A stretch of 63,136 nt of DNA from JABMRW01 sp964396965 (GCA_964396965.1 CAYNGD010000010.1:1-63136), one strand, 5' to 3'. Positions 52,773-61,797 are shown, counted from the stretch's first letter. Numbers and translations are program-made. Notes: a model not told the origin generated them from the sequence alone.

Positions 52773-53411
52773 ATGATTTACGGCATTATCGCGATAGTTC
52801 TGGGCTATCTGCTCGGCTCCACCCCCACCGCCTATATCGTCACCCGCCTGGCCAGAGGCGAGGACGTTCGCCGGCTGGGTGGGGGTAATGTCGGCGGCCT
52901 GAATGTTTACCGGGAGGTGGGCAAGGCGGCGGCGGTGGTGGTGGCGGTGGTTGACCTGGGCAAGGGGGCCGCCGCTGTGGCCATAGCCTACTGGCTTTTG
53001 AGCGTGTCAACGCCATTCGTCCTGGCGGCGGCGGTGGCCGCCGTGGTCGGCCATAACTGGATGGTCTGGCTCAAGTTCAGCGGGGGCAAGGGGATGGGCG
53101 CCGCCATCGGCGGCCTGTTTGTCCTGCTGCCCCTCTACCACTATTCGCTGGGGCTGGCCTTCTTCTTCGCCGTCGCCGCCATCGTCTTTGCCATCACCCG
53201 CAACGTCGCCATGTCGATGGGGGTCGGGCTGCTGTCGCTGCCCTTTATCGGCTGGCTGGGTATGCAATCGGCGCCCTTTGTCATCTACAGCGTCGTCCTC
53301 GGCCTGATAATACTGGCCAAGTTTATTCCCACCGCTATAGCTGCCGCCACCCGGACGCGGAGCGTCAGGGGCTTTATCTTTGACTGCGGGCAGAGGGGCA
53401 AAAAACAGTAA
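52773..53411 (+). CDS. plsY: Acyl-phosphate:glycerol-3-phosphate acyltransferase
   Basis: 212 residues with about five membrane helices. The three PlsY motifs are GSTPTAYIVTRLARGEDVR, GGGNVGGLNVYREVGK and GHNWMVWLKFSGGKGMG. It makes lysophosphatidate from the acyl-phosphate produced by PlsX. Its ATG immediately follows the degV stop codon. Confidence 0.93.
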   Translation: MIYGIIAIVLGYLLGSTPTAYIVTRLARGEDVRRLGGGNVGGLNVYREVGKAAAVVVAVVDLGKGAAAVAIAYWLLSVSTPFVLAAAVAAVVGHNWMVWLKFSGGKGMGAAIGGLFVLLPLYHYSLGLAFFFAVAAIVFAITRNVAMSMGVGLLSLPFIGWLGMQSAPFVIYSVVLGLIILAKFIPTAIAAATRTRSVRGFIFDCGQRGKKQ

Positions 53412-53440
53412 ACTGTCTGGTCAAAACAGGGCAAACCTTC

Positions 53441-53446
53441 TATAAT
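53441..53446 (+). promoter_or_regulatory. -10 box before a leaderless GTG gene
   Basis: A perfect TATAAT lies 6 bp before the GTG at 53453, so transcription should start at the first codon. A good -35 is not seen. Confidence 0.45.
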
Positions 53447-53452
53447 GGGGTT

Positions 53453-54037
53453 GTGGAGGACAGCCGGCTTCTTGCTGATGTGCAGCGGCTGACGGAGAGC
53501 CTGGGAGAGCTGCCCGAGGCGGTGACCGAGCCCGCTTTTATCGCCGTCAGCGGCCTGCCCGGGACAGGGAAGTCCTATTTCTGCCAAAAGCTGGCCGAGA
53601 GGCTCCCCATAGTCATTCTGGAGAGCGACGCCCTGCGCAAGGTGCTTTTCCCGCGGCCGGGCTATAGCCCCGAGGAGAGCGCCCGCCTCTTTCGGGCGCT
53701 GCATCTTCTCATCGAGCGTCTGCTCAGGCGGGGGATTTCGCTGGTCCTGGATGCGACCAATCTATCGGAGCGCTATCGGGAGCGGCTCTACAGTATCGCC
53801 GACCGGCTGGGGGTGAGGCTGATTCTGGTGCGGGTGGAGGCACCGCCCGAGGTGGTCTATGAGCGGTTTAAATTGCGGCAGAAGGCTGGTACCCAGAGTA
53901 AATCGGACGCCGACTGGGCGGTCTACCAGAAAATGAAACAATCGGTTGAGAAGATGCACCATAACCACTACGCGGTGGATACCTCCCGGGATATCACCCC
54001 GGTGATGGACAAGGTGGTTCGTGAGGCGAGGCGCTAG
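53453..54037 (+). CDS. P-loop kinase, polynucleotide-kinase-like
   Basis: 194 residues. Walker A is GLPGTGKSYF, ESDALRKVLF is the substrate-side acidic motif, LVLDATNLSERYRERLY is the Walker B region, and EAPPEVVYERFKLR is the lid with a basic residue. This matches AAA_33-type small-molecule or nucleic-acid kinases. The substrate is unknown. The GTG start sits where transcription is predicted to begin. Confidence 0.8.
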   Translation: MEDSRLLADVQRLTESLGELPEAVTEPAFIAVSGLPGTGKSYFCQKLAERLPIVILESDALRKVLFPRPGYSPEESARLFRALHLLIERLLRRGISLVLDATNLSERYRERLYSIADRLGVRLILVRVEAPPEVVYERFKLRQKAGTQSKSDADWAVYQKMKQSVEKMHHNHYAVDTSRDITPVMDKVVREARR

Positions 54038-54063
54038 ATAAATAGAGATGGGGGTTATAGAAA

Positions 54064-55131
54064 ATGAAAAAAGAGACCAAGCAAATAAGGGAACTGCTGG
54101 AGAAGCTGTCCAATGCCCACGGCATCTCCGGCTACGAGGGGGACGTCCGGGAGGTTATCCAGAAGGAGATAAAGCCCTGCGTGGACGAGGTCAAAATCGA
54201 TAGCTTCGGCAATCTAATCGCCATCAAGAAGGGCAAGTCGCCCTCGGTGATGCTGGCCGCCCATATGGACGAGATAGGCCTTCTGGTCAAATATGTCGAT
54301 GACGAGGGCTTCATCCATTTTGCTAAAGTTGGCGGCTGGTTTGACCAGACGCTGCTCAACCAGCGGGTGCTGCTGCACACCAGCAAGGGAACGCTGGCCG
54401 GGGTCATCGGCTCCAAGCCAGTGCACGTGATGGAAGAGGAGGAGAAGAAGAAGCCGATTGAGGCCAAGGATATGTTCATTGATGTCGGCGCCTCTTCGAA
54501 GGACGAGGCGGCTTCGATGGGCATCGAGCCGGGAGTGCCCGTCTCCCTCGACCGGAGGCTGGTGGCGCTGGCGGGCGACCGGGTCACCGGCAAGGCCTTT
54601 GACGACCGCGCCGGCGGCGTGGTGCTGGTTACCGCCCTAAAGAGAATGGCCGGGCTTGACCTGAAAGCCACGGTGATGGCTGTCTTCACCGTTCAGGAGG
54701 AGGTGGGCCTGAAGGGGGCCAAGACCTCGGCCTTTGGCCTGAACCCCGATGTCGGCCTGGCCATCGATACCTGCATACCGGGGGACCACCCCGGCATCAA
54801 GAAGACCGACTCCGCCATCCAGATTGGCCAGGGGCCGGCGATTACGGTGATGGACGCCGGCGGGAGGGGGGTGATTAGCCACCCCAAGGTGCTGGAGTGG
54901 CTCCGTGAGACGGCCAAGGCCAGGGGTATTCCCTACCAGATGGACGTCACCGAGAGGGGCACCACCGACGCCACCGCCATCAGCCTGACCCGCGAGGGCA
55001 TCCCCTCCGGGGTTATCAGTATCGCCACCAGGTACATCCACACGCCGGTGGAGCTTTTGAGCCTGCAAGACCTCGAAAAAAGCGCCGAGCTGGTGGTGGA
55101 GGCGGTCAAATCGGCAGACAGTTACTTCTAA
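54064..55131 (+). CDS. M42-family aminopeptidase
   Basis: 355 residues. The zinc-site motifs are LAAHMDEIGLLVKYVDDEGF, FDDRAGGVVLV, FTVQEEVGLKGA and the late IATRYIHTPVE. These enzymes form dodecameric cytoplasmic shells that degrade peptides. The gene is 26 nt after the kinase gene and 12 nt before the next one. Confidence 0.93.
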   Translation: MKKETKQIRELLEKLSNAHGISGYEGDVREVIQKEIKPCVDEVKIDSFGNLIAIKKGKSPSVMLAAHMDEIGLLVKYVDDEGFIHFAKVGGWFDQTLLNQRVLLHTSKGTLAGVIGSKPVHVMEEEEKKKPIEAKDMFIDVGASSKDEAASMGIEPGVPVSLDRRLVALAGDRVTGKAFDDRAGGVVLVTALKRMAGLDLKATVMAVFTVQEEVGLKGAKTSAFGLNPDVGLAIDTCIPGDHPGIKKTDSAIQIGQGPAITVMDAGGRGVISHPKVLEWLRETAKARGIPYQMDVTERGTTDATAISLTREGIPSGVISIATRYIHTPVELLSLQDLEKSAELVVEAVKSADSYF

Positions 55132-55143
55132 GAGGTTTCAAGG

Positions 55144-55791
55144 ATGAAGATTAAGTATTTAGGCCATTCCGCCTTTGCTATCACCGCCAACAGCGGGGTC
55201 AAGATAGTCACCGACCCCTATACGCCCAGCCCCGACCTGACCTACGGGGAGATAACCGAGTCGGCGGATATCGTTACCGTGAGCCATAAGCACTTTGACC
55301 ATAACAATGTGGCTGCGGTGAGGGGTAACCCCGAGGTGGTCAGCCGGGCGGGCCGGTCAGCGGTCAAAGGGATAGAGATTAAGGGTATCGCCAGCGCTCA
55401 TGACGACAGTGGGGGGAGGATGCGGGGCGGCAACATCATCTTCTGCTTTGAGGTTGACGGGGTGGCCGTCTGTCACCTCGGTGACCTGGGGCACCGCCTT
55501 GATGAGAGGCAGCTAGCGGAGATAGGCCGCGTTGACGTGCTGCTCATCCCGGTGGGGGGCAACTTCACCATTGATGCCAGAACGGCTGCCGAGGTCTGTA
55601 ACCATCTGAAGCCCAGGGTGGTCATCCCCATGCACTATAAGACGGAGAAAAGCACCCTGTCTATATCCGGAGTGGAGGCTTTCTTGAGCGGCAAGGCTAA
55701 CGTCAGCCGGTCCGATTCCAGCCAGGCCGAGTTCAGACCGGGGGAGCTGCCCGACACCACTCAGATTATCGTGCTCAAACCGGCACTGTAG
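55144..55791 (+). CDS. UlaG-like metal-dependent hydrolase (MBL fold)
   Basis: 215 residues of the short beta-lactamase fold. KYLGHSAFAI, TVSHKHFDHNNV (metal ligands), CHLGDLGH and VVIPMHYKTEKS are typical of the UlaG/COG2220 group. The substrate is unknown. It is probably in one transcript with the M42 gene. Confidence 0.88.
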   Translation: MKIKYLGHSAFAITANSGVKIVTDPYTPSPDLTYGEITESADIVTVSHKHFDHNNVAAVRGNPEVVSRAGRSAVKGIEIKGIASAHDDSGGRMRGGNIIFCFEVDGVAVCHLGDLGHRLDERQLAEIGRVDVLLIPVGGNFTIDARTAAEVCNHLKPRVVIPMHYKTEKSTLSISGVEAFLSGKANVSRSDSSQAEFRPGELPDTTQIIVLKPAL

Positions 55792-55812
55792 CTTCAGGCG
55801 GTTGACTTATAG

Positions 55813-55821
55813 TGGTATAAT
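55813..55821 (+). promoter_or_regulatory. Extended -10 promoter of mobA-moeA
   Basis: TGGTATAAT is a full extended -10. Transcription would start at about 55828, three nt before the GTG at 55831. Confidence 0.5.
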
Positions 55822-55830
55822 AAAATATGG

Positions 55831-56472
55831 GTGAGGCTAGAGGGGACTGAGAAGCATACCTTGGATATAACCTGTATTGTTCTTGCCGGCGGCAAGGGCT
55901 TGCGTTTGGGTCGGGACAAGATTCAGGAAACGGTTGGCGCCGATAGCTTGCTCCAGCGGGTGTTATTTCAGCTTACCCCATTTAACCGTGATATCATCAT
56001 AGTTACCGCTGGCAGGAGGTCTCTTCCCCAGCTTGATGACTATCAGGAGGCCAGGATAGTAACCGATATCTACCCCGGTAGGGGTGTCCTGGGCGGCATC
56101 TATACCGGGCTGGCTGAGTCAAGCTCCTCTTATAACCTGGTGGTTGCTGGCGATATGCCCTTCCTGAGCCAGGTCCTGCTGCGTTATATGGTGGGGATTT
56201 CGGCCGGCTTTGACCTGGTGGTCCCCCGCCTGGGCGAGCTGGTGGAGCCGCTCCACGCTGTTTATGCCCGGAACTGCCTGCCCCATATCGAAAGGCTGCT
56301 AAAGCGGGGAGTCCTGGAGGTCAGGGCGCTGTTTGAGCTGGTCAGGGTGAGGTATGTGGAGGCCGAGGAGATTGACCGCTTCGACCCCGGGCACCTGAGC
56401 TTTTTTAATGTTAATACCGAGGCTGACTTGGAGAGAGCGCGCCAGATAGCAATGAGGTATGTAAAGCGGTGA
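55831..56472 (+). CDS. mobA: Molybdenum cofactor guanylyltransferase
   Basis: 213 residues. The nucleotide-binding loop is LAGGKGLRLGRDK and the metal region is VVAGDMPFLS. It joins GMP to molybdopterin (or tungstopterin) to form the dinucleotide cofactor. It overlaps moeA by 4 nt. The start may be GTG 55831 or TTG 55861. Confidence 0.88.
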   Translation: MRLEGTEKHTLDITCIVLAGGKGLRLGRDKIQETVGADSLLQRVLFQLTPFNRDIIIVTAGRRSLPQLDDYQEARIVTDIYPGRGVLGGIYTGLAESSSSYNLVVAGDMPFLSQVLLRYMVGISAGFDLVVPRLGELVEPLHAVYARNCLPHIERLLKRGVLEVRALFELVRVRYVEAEEIDRFDPGHLSFFNVNTEADLERARQIAMRYVKR

Positions 56473-57722
56473 TAAGCGTTGACCAGGCTCTGGAGAAGGT
56501 TCTGGAGCATATAGCCGTCCTTGAGGCCGAGGAGAGGCCTATTTTGGACTGTCTGGGGCAGGTCCTGGCCGAGGATGTTTTCTCTAAAATTAACATCCCA
56601 CCGCTGGACAATTCGGCCATGGACGGTTATGCTGTCAGGTCAGCCGATACCAGGGGTGCCGGCCCCAAATCGTCCCGTCTCCTGCGCGTTATCGAGACCG
56701 TGGCCGCCGGGGCGGTGGCCCGCTCTCGTGTGGAGCCGGGGACGGCGGTCCGGATTATGACCGGGGCGCCGCTACCCGAGGGCGCCGACAGTGTGGTCAG
56801 GTTCGAGGATACCGATGAGTCAGAGCGCGGGGGGAATCCAACCGAGATAGGCATCCTGATTGAGGTCAAGCCCGGTGCCGAGGTCCGGCGGGCGGGGGAA
56901 GACATCGCCGCTGGTTCGCTGGTGTTTAGTAAGGGGACGGCGCTGCGGGCCTCGGAGATAGGGGTGCTGGCCTCGCTGGGCTGCCCTAAAGTGCAGGTTG
57001 TCCGCCGCCCGGTGGTGGCTATTTTAGCCACCGGCGATGAGATAATGGCCATCAACAAACCATTGGTTAAGGGCAAGATATATAATAGCAACTCTTACAG
57101 CCTGGCGGCGCTGGTTCAGCGCTACGGCGCCTTGCCCAAGATGCTGGGCATAGCCCTGGATAACGAGGACTCGCTCTTGTCCAAGCTACGTCCCGGGTTG
57201 GAGGCCGACATGGTGCTGACCTCGGGCGGCGTCTCGCTGGGCGACTATGATGTGGTCCGGAAGGTTTTAGCTAAAGAGGGTGAGATTGTCTTCTGGCGGG
57301 TGCGGGAGAAGCCGGGGAAACCCCTGGTCTTTGGTCTGCTTAAGGGGTGGGGTGGGGCTAAGGGCATACCCTTCTTCGGCCTGGCCGGCAACCCGGTTAG
57401 CGCCATGGTCAACTTTGAACTCTTCGTCCGCCCGGCCATGCTCAAGATGATGGGCCGTAGAAACCTGAACAAACCGAGGGTTAAGGCGGTGGTGGAGGAC
57501 GCCATCGAGAATACCGACGGGCGCCGTGTCTTCACCAGGGTGACGGTGGAAAAGCGTGGCGGCGGCTACGTTGCCCGGCTGACCGGCCCCCAGGGCTCGG
57601 GGATTCTGACCTCGATGGCGCTGGCCAACGGGCTGGCCATCGTCCCTGAGGACAAGCCCGGGGTGAAGCCGGGGGATGAGGTCGAGGTAATGATGCTGGA
57701 CTGGGGTGAAGATGTTGAGTAA
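56469..57722 (+). CDS. moeA: Molybdopterin molybdenumtransferase
   Basis: 417 residues. LDNSAMDGYAVRS, MTGAPLPEGADSVVRFED, ATGDEI, TSGGVSLGDYDVV and FFGLAGNPVSAMVNFELFV cover the MoeA domains in order. It inserts molybdate or tungstate into molybdopterin. A metal-pterin enzyme that could use the product, the AOR, is encoded at 16.9-18.8 kb. Confidence 0.95.
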   Translation: MISVDQALEKVLEHIAVLEAEERPILDCLGQVLAEDVFSKINIPPLDNSAMDGYAVRSADTRGAGPKSSRLLRVIETVAAGAVARSRVEPGTAVRIMTGAPLPEGADSVVRFEDTDESERGGNPTEIGILIEVKPGAEVRRAGEDIAAGSLVFSKGTALRASEIGVLASLGCPKVQVVRRPVVAILATGDEIMAINKPLVKGKIYNSNSYSLAALVQRYGALPKMLGIALDNEDSLLSKLRPGLEADMVLTSGGVSLGDYDVVRKVLAKEGEIVFWRVREKPGKPLVFGLLKGWGGAKGIPFFGLAGNPVSAMVNFELFVRPAMLKMMGRRNLNKPRVKAVVEDAIENTDGRRVFTRVTVEKRGGGYVARLTGPQGSGILTSMALANGLAIVPEDKPGVKPGDEVEVMMLDWGEDVE

Positions 57723-57740
57723 TCAGTCTTGGAGGCAGTC

Positions 57741-58469
57741 TTGATATTTAATGCTTCCGGGTTCGTCTTTGAGCCGTCCTCGGTGCTTTCCCGGGCCAGG
57801 CGGGTTCTGATTAGCCCAAGTGCCGCCTATCCGGTGCCCTATCCGGTGACCACCAGCCGGGAGATGCTCTCGGCGCTGATAGAGGGCATCCGGCGCATCA
57901 GCGATGCCGATATTCTGCTCCTGGCCGGCACGCCGGGAGGGGAGCCGGTGTTACCGGTCTATCAGGCGCTGGGCTACGATTTCCCCCGGGTGCTGACCCT
58001 GGACGTGAAGGACTGCGTCTGGGTGGAGGTGGATAACCCTCTGCCCAAGCCCCTGATGGTGCCCACCTTCTGGGTGCCCAACGTTATCCTTTCCTGCGAC
58101 TACCTGATAACGGTGGCGCCGTTAAAGGTGGTCAAGGGCGGGGCGAATTTGAGCATAATGAATCTGCTCTCGATACTGCCCAGCACCAAATACGGCAAAG
58201 GGCCGAGGGGCTGGAAGTCTTTATACGGCCTGGGCATTGATAAGGTTATCGCCGACCTCTACTTTACCCTGCCCTTTGACCTGGGAATAATCGAGGCCCG
58301 CCAGAAGTTCACCGTCCGGGATGACCCTACCCAGGGGAAGGTTGAGGACTGCGGCAAAGTTTTCGTCGGCGAGCCCTATGAGGTGGATTCCGAGGCGGTA
58401 AGGGAGCTGGGGCTTAAGTCCGGTTACCTCGATCTGATTAAGGAAGCCAGAGTAGGACTAGAAGGCTAG
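57741..58469 (+). CDS. DUF362-like protein
   Basis: About 242 residues from the TTG at 57741 (GGAGG five nt upstream; a frame from 57729 is possible). VPNVILSCDYLITVAPLKVV and the later K-x-G-G-A-N-L-S-I segment resemble the DUF362 family. Unlike many members it lacks ferredoxin-type cysteines. Function unknown. It follows moeA by 18 nt and may belong to that operon. Confidence 0.65.
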   Translation: MIFNASGFVFEPSSVLSRARRVLISPSAAYPVPYPVTTSREMLSALIEGIRRISDADILLLAGTPGGEPVLPVYQALGYDFPRVLTLDVKDCVWVEVDNPLPKPLMVPTFWVPNVILSCDYLITVAPLKVVKGGANLSIMNLLSILPSTKYGKGPRGWKSLYGLGIDKVIADLYFTLPFDLGIIEARQKFTVRDDPTQGKVEDCGKVFVGEPYEVDSEAVRELGLKSGYLDLIKEARVGLEG

Positions 58470-58478
58470 GTATAGAGC

Positions 58479-58871
58479 ATGGCTGAAGACCCGACCCCGG
58501 CCGGCTGGTTTATTGACCTGGACTGGCTTGAGCGGAATAACCGCTCGTTTCTGGTGCTGTCCCGGGACTGTCTGTGCCCCGACTGCCGGCAGCGGCTGGA
58601 GAAGGCTAAAAAGCCGTTTTCACCGGCTGACCTTATCAACCATATCAGGGACTGCTGTGCCAAAGCCCCCGGATTTTTTATCGACAGGCCGCCCGTCCTG
58701 GAGAGCATATTCCGGGTCTTCCTGGCCGACGGCAACCGGCCCCTGAGTCTGGAGGAGCTGAGCCGGCAGCTGGCGGAGCGGCGGAGTGGTGCCCCCCGGC
58801 TTATCTCGCCGGAGGTTCTGTCTCATCTGCTCAGGAACGAACGTTACTATGGCTTGAGGCAGGTTAGCTAG
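58479..58871 (+). CDS. Uncharacterised protein with CxCxxC motif
   Basis: 130 residues, family not recognised. A CLCPDC motif and a later CC pair with a nearby His could bind zinc. The C-terminal 50 residues look like a winged helix (LSLEELSRQLAERR, then ISPEVLSHLLRNERYYGL). It ends 4 nt into the stop region of the convergent acyP gene. Confidence 0.6.
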   Translation: MAEDPTPAGWFIDLDWLERNNRSFLVLSRDCLCPDCRQRLEKAKKPFSPADLINHIRDCCAKAPGFFIDRPPVLESIFRVFLADGNRPLSLEELSRQLAERRSGAPRLISPEVLSHLLRNERYYGLRQVS

Positions 58872-59155
58872 TATCTTATCCTGAACCCGGAGTAAGCCCC
58901 GCTGTATTCTGACCAGCTGGCCGCTACCCTTTCCACCCTGGCCGCCGGCGGCCCCACCTTGAGCTGACTTAACAGTCTCTCCAGCTGTTTCCTTTCCCCC
59001 TCGGCGACGACCTCCACCGCCCCGCCGGGCAGGTTGCGCACGTAGCCGGTTAAGTTCAGCCCTTTAGCCTTTTGGGCGACGAAGGCGCGGAAGAAGACAC
59101 CCTGGACATAGCCGTGAACCGTCGCCTCTAGAGAGGCTAAATCGCCATCAGCCAT
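58868..59155 (-). CDS. acyP: Acylphosphatase
   Basis: 95 residues. VHGYVQGVFFRAFVAQKA contains the substrate-binding Arg, and GYVRNLPGGAVEVVAEG contains the catalytic Asn. It hydrolyses acyl-phosphates in the cytoplasm. Confidence 0.95.
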   Translation of the reverse strand: MADGDLASLEATVHGYVQGVFFRAFVAQKAKGLNLTGYVRNLPGGAVEVVAEGERKQLERLLSQLKVGPPAARVERVAASWSEYSGAYSGFRIRY

Positions 59156-59192
59156 CGCCTTACCCTGAGACGGGCCTTAAGCAGGCAGGCCG

Positions 59193-59342
59193 CTATCTTT
59201 CCTCCTCTTCCTCTTTCCGCTTTTTTCCCTTTTTGACCACCTCCACCGTCACCGTGGGCGGCAGGATGGTGGTAGCGACTATTTTCTTGGCGTCCTTCTT
59301 CGGCTTCTTCGGTTCTCTATGCCGGTAATCTCGGCCTCCCAT
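59193..59342 (-). CDS. Small highly basic/acidic protein (49 aa)
   Basis: 49 residues: MGGRDYRHREPKKPKKDAKK at the start and a KKGKKRKEEEEE end. GAGGTG lies 6 nt before the ATG. The lysine-rich head with a VTVEVV strand in the middle suggests a nucleic-acid-associated small protein. Family not known to me; its position between rnc and acyP on the same strand supports it as a gene. Confidence 0.6.
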   Translation of the reverse strand: MGGRDYRHREPKKPKKDAKKIVATTILPPTVTVEVVKKGKKRKEEEEER

Positions 59343-59405
59343 AGTAGCACCTCTGCGGAGGATAGTAACCGGTGGCCCGGCCAGTTAAAGTTTAGCAAAG
59401 AGGGG

Positions 59406-60098
59406 CTATGGTGTAAAGTCGGCGGAAAGCTGCTCCAGGGCGGAGCGGGCGGCCTCTTCTTCGGCTGTTTTCTTGCTCTTGCCCGAGCCTCTCCCCAGGA
59501 CGGTGTCGCCCACCCTTACCTCGACGGTGAAGCTCCGGTCGTGGTCCGGCCCGGTGGTCTCGATAACCCGGTAGCTGGGCGTTGGCTGGTGCCTGGCCTG
59601 GATAAGCTCCTGCAGCTGTGATTTGTAGTTGGGCTCTATCCCCTGGCTTATTGCCCTGTCCAGCTCGTTAGCCATTAGCTTTAGGATGAAGTCCCGGGCT
59701 ATATTAATGCCCTGGTCGAGGAAGATAGCAGCGATGACCGCTTCAATAGCCCCGGCCAGGTTGGCTGGTTTCTCTCTTCCCCCGCTCGCCTCCTCCCCTT
59801 TGCCCAGGTAGAGGTGGTCGCCCAGGCCGATGTCTTTGGCCAAACGGGCCAGGGCTTCCCCGCGTACCAGCCGGGAGCGGAGTTCGGTCATCCGCCCTTC
59901 GCTGGAGAGGGGAAGGCGCCGGTACAGCTCCTGGGCGATGACTAGGCCCAGAACGGCGTCGCCCAGGAACTCCAGCCTTTCGTTGGCGGTGGCGGCCGGG
60001 TTCTCATTGACGTAGGAGCTGTGAACCAGGGCCTGTTCTAGGAGTGAAGGGTCGTTAAAAGAGATGCCCAGGCTCTTTTGCAGCGCGGCTAACTCCAA
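59406..60098 (-). CDS. rnc: Ribonuclease III
   Basis: 230 residues: the catalytic signature NERLEFLGDAVLGLV and a second acidic site (EAVIAAIFLDQG), then a double-stranded RNA-binding domain (PSYRVIETTGPDHDRSFTVE). It processes rRNA precursors and other duplex RNA. The start is TTG at 60098 with GGAG upstream. Confidence 0.95.
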   Translation of the reverse strand: MELAALQKSLGISFNDPSLLEQALVHSSYVNENPAATANERLEFLGDAVLGLVIAQELYRRLPLSSEGRMTELRSRLVRGEALARLAKDIGLGDHLYLGKGEEASGGREKPANLAGAIEAVIAAIFLDQGINIARDFILKLMANELDRAISQGIEPNYKSQLQELIQARHQPTPSYRVIETTGPDHDRSFTVEVRVGDTVLGRGSGKSKKTAEEEAARSALEQLSADFTP

Positions 60099-60159
60099 AA
60101 CTGGCTCCTTCTTGTAGTCAGCATAAAGGCTTAAGGGGGCGGTGTCAACTGGCCTGTTA

Positions 60160-60189
60160 TTGCCCTCAAATCTGGCCCTGTGTTATAAT
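60160..60189 (+). promoter_or_regulatory. Promoter of tRNA-Gln
   Basis: TTGCCC (60160-60165) and TATAAT (60184-60189), spacer 18 bp, 10 bp before the tRNA. Confidence 0.65.
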
Positions 60190-60199
60190 CTACCCGTGC

Positions 60200-60273
60200 T
60201 GGGGAATCGTCTAGTGGTAGGACAGCGGACTCTGGATCCGTAAGGGAAGGTTCGAATCCTTCTTCCCCAGCCA
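60200..60273 (+). tRNA. tRNA-Gln (CTG)
   Basis: The acceptor TGGGGAA pairs with TTCCCCA, the anticodon loop is CTCTGGA with anticodon CTG, and the T arm has GGTTCGAATCC. CCA is encoded at 60271-60273. Confidence 0.96.
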
Positions 60274-60419
60274 AGCTCATCGTGGCGCAATCGTCGTAAA
60301 ATAATCCCAAGGCAGTGTGTAGTTAGGTAAAGGTAGGATAAGTCACCTTGATTTTTGCCCGATGGCGAATTATCATCTAGCGGCAAGGAGATTTTGAGGG
60401 TATGAACGACAAATAGGTT

Positions 60420-60525
60420 GGGAGAAGCAAAGATGATCTGACCGCCTGACCAGTAGTGAAGCTGATTAGGTAGCGCTGAACCGCCATCTATAGATGGTCA
60501 CTTGGGTGGTGGGGAGCCAGTAGTG
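60420..60525 (+). promoter_or_regulatory. Candidate structured leader with tandem motif
   Basis: The motif CCAGTAGTGAA occurs twice (about 60450 and 60517) and ACCGCC occurs twice (about 60441 and 60480). ACCGCC at 60480-60485 can pair with GGTGGT (60505-60510), with CCATC-TATA-GATGG inside. It ends directly at a strong terminator in front of a secreted-protein gene, so an attenuator or riboswitch is possible. No known class was recognised. Confidence 0.35.
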
Positions 60526-60558
60526 AAACCGACCTAAAAAGGTCGGTTTATTATTTTT
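60526..60558 (+). terminator. Intrinsic terminator upstream of secreted protein
   Basis: The 9-bp stem AAACCGACC/GGTCGGTTT has loop TAAAAA and a T-rich tail. It lies only about 15 bp before the ribosome binding site of the next gene. It could end tRNA-Gln readthrough or act as an attenuator. Confidence 0.8.
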
Positions 60559-60572
60559 TAAAAGGAGGGACA

Positions 60573-61373
60573 ATGAAAAAACTTTTTATCTCAGTTGCTA
60601 TCGCCTTGCTGGCTATGCTGGTTTTCGCATCGCCGATTTTAGCTTGGGGTGGGTCGGCTGAGGCCGAGGTCAATTGCAGCGACATCAGTGTCACGGATGA
60701 TACGCCGTCGGTGGGCAGCACCATCTACTTTTCGGGGACGGTGGAAATAACGGCGGAGGCAAGTTGTCGCGGCCTTGGGTCTGGGGCAGCGGCATCAAGC
60801 AAAGCGTGGTATATCATCTATGACCCCAGCGGCGGTGTGGTTGCCCAAGGCTGCCAAGAGGTATCAGATTGGGACGTCGGACTTTTATGTGCCGACGCCG
60901 ATGCTAGCCAGGTCTACTGTTGGTCTACTGGGGTTGTTATGACTATTCCGGGCGACTGGTTAGCGCAACACGGTGGTTGTGCCGAGGCGGCATTCCTTAC
61001 TCTCATTCCGTTCAAATACGGCGAAGCCAGCGCCAGTTCCTCGGCGGAAAGGACCGTGACCGCGCACATTAGTAGTATGGCGGGCATGGCCGCGCATCCG
61101 GTGCTGGTTGTCGAGTTGCCCGACGGGAGGGCGTGCTACTTTGCTTCTGATGGCTGGGGTGCTCCCACCACCAAGGACATCGTGTTTTCCGATGGCACTT
61201 GGCAGATTGAGGTTGCCGATGGCACTCTCATCCAGTTGGACGGGAATTGGCACGAGAAAACCTGGCTCATAGTTGATGGCCAGGGCAATGTGACCGGCGA
61301 GTACGGCAACGGTCAGACGGCGGCAGAGGATATTGGACTGTCGTCGCCGATAAAAATCACCAAGATAAGCTAA
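60573..61373 (+). CDS. Secreted protein of unknown function
   Basis: 266 residues. A clear signal peptide (about 1-24, ending ILAWG) is followed by a cysteine-containing beta-rich domain (about 30-160) and a second part with VLVVELPDGRACYFASDGW. No family recognised. AAAAGGAGGG precedes the ATG. The gene stands alone behind a leader with a terminator, so it may be conditionally expressed. Confidence 0.65.
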   Translation: MKKLFISVAIALLAMLVFASPILAWGGSAEAEVNCSDISVTDDTPSVGSTIYFSGTVEITAEASCRGLGSGAAASSKAWYIIYDPSGGVVAQGCQEVSDWDVGLLCADADASQVYCWSTGVVMTIPGDWLAQHGGCAEAAFLTLIPFKYGEASASSSAERTVTAHISSMAGMAAHPVLVVELPDGRACYFASDGWGAPTTKDIVFSDGTWQIEVADGTLIQLDGNWHEKTWLIVDGQGNVTGEYGNGQTAAEDIGLSSPIKITKIS

Positions 61374-61542
61374 AGCCGGAACTGGGGGCGCTCCCATTCT
61401 TTAGGTAATGCCCATACTGAATGGGGATTGCTTAATTTTGGTTCAATGTTGCCCTTGCTTGCCCCTCTGGACGACTTGTGATAGACTTTTCAAGTAGCTT
61501 GGTTGTGCACTTTGGTGAACAATTGGCGTCTTCTTTATGAGT

Positions 61543-61619
61543 GGCGCATTCGTCTAGGGGTTTAGGACACCTCCCTCTCAAGGAGGAGATCACCGGTTCG
61601 AATCCGGTATGCGCTACCA
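61543..61619 (+). tRNA. tRNA-Glu (CTC)
   Basis: The acceptor GGCGCAT pairs with ATGCGCT (one G-T pair), the anticodon loop is CTCTCAA within CCTCC/GGAGG, anticodon CTC, and the T arm has GGTTCGAATCC. CCA is encoded at 61617-61619. Confidence 0.96.
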
Positions 61620-61797
61620 CCTTCTATCCCGGTAACCCTGGCCGGTTACTTCTGCCTCAGGCTCGGATACCAGCTGCGGGGAGTGGGGTGGAGTTGCGCT
61701 GCGAAGGGCGGAGTGGGATAATGGAGAGAGCAACGTTATGTTCAACCCCGCCAGGCTAAAAGGGTTGGGCGGTGAGATGAAAACAGGAGGTGTTTAG

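Noticed and set aside
60183..60386. Minus-strand 67-codon frame across tRNA-Gln
   Set aside because: Half of it is antisense to the tRNA gene and it has no ribosome site or recognisable motif.
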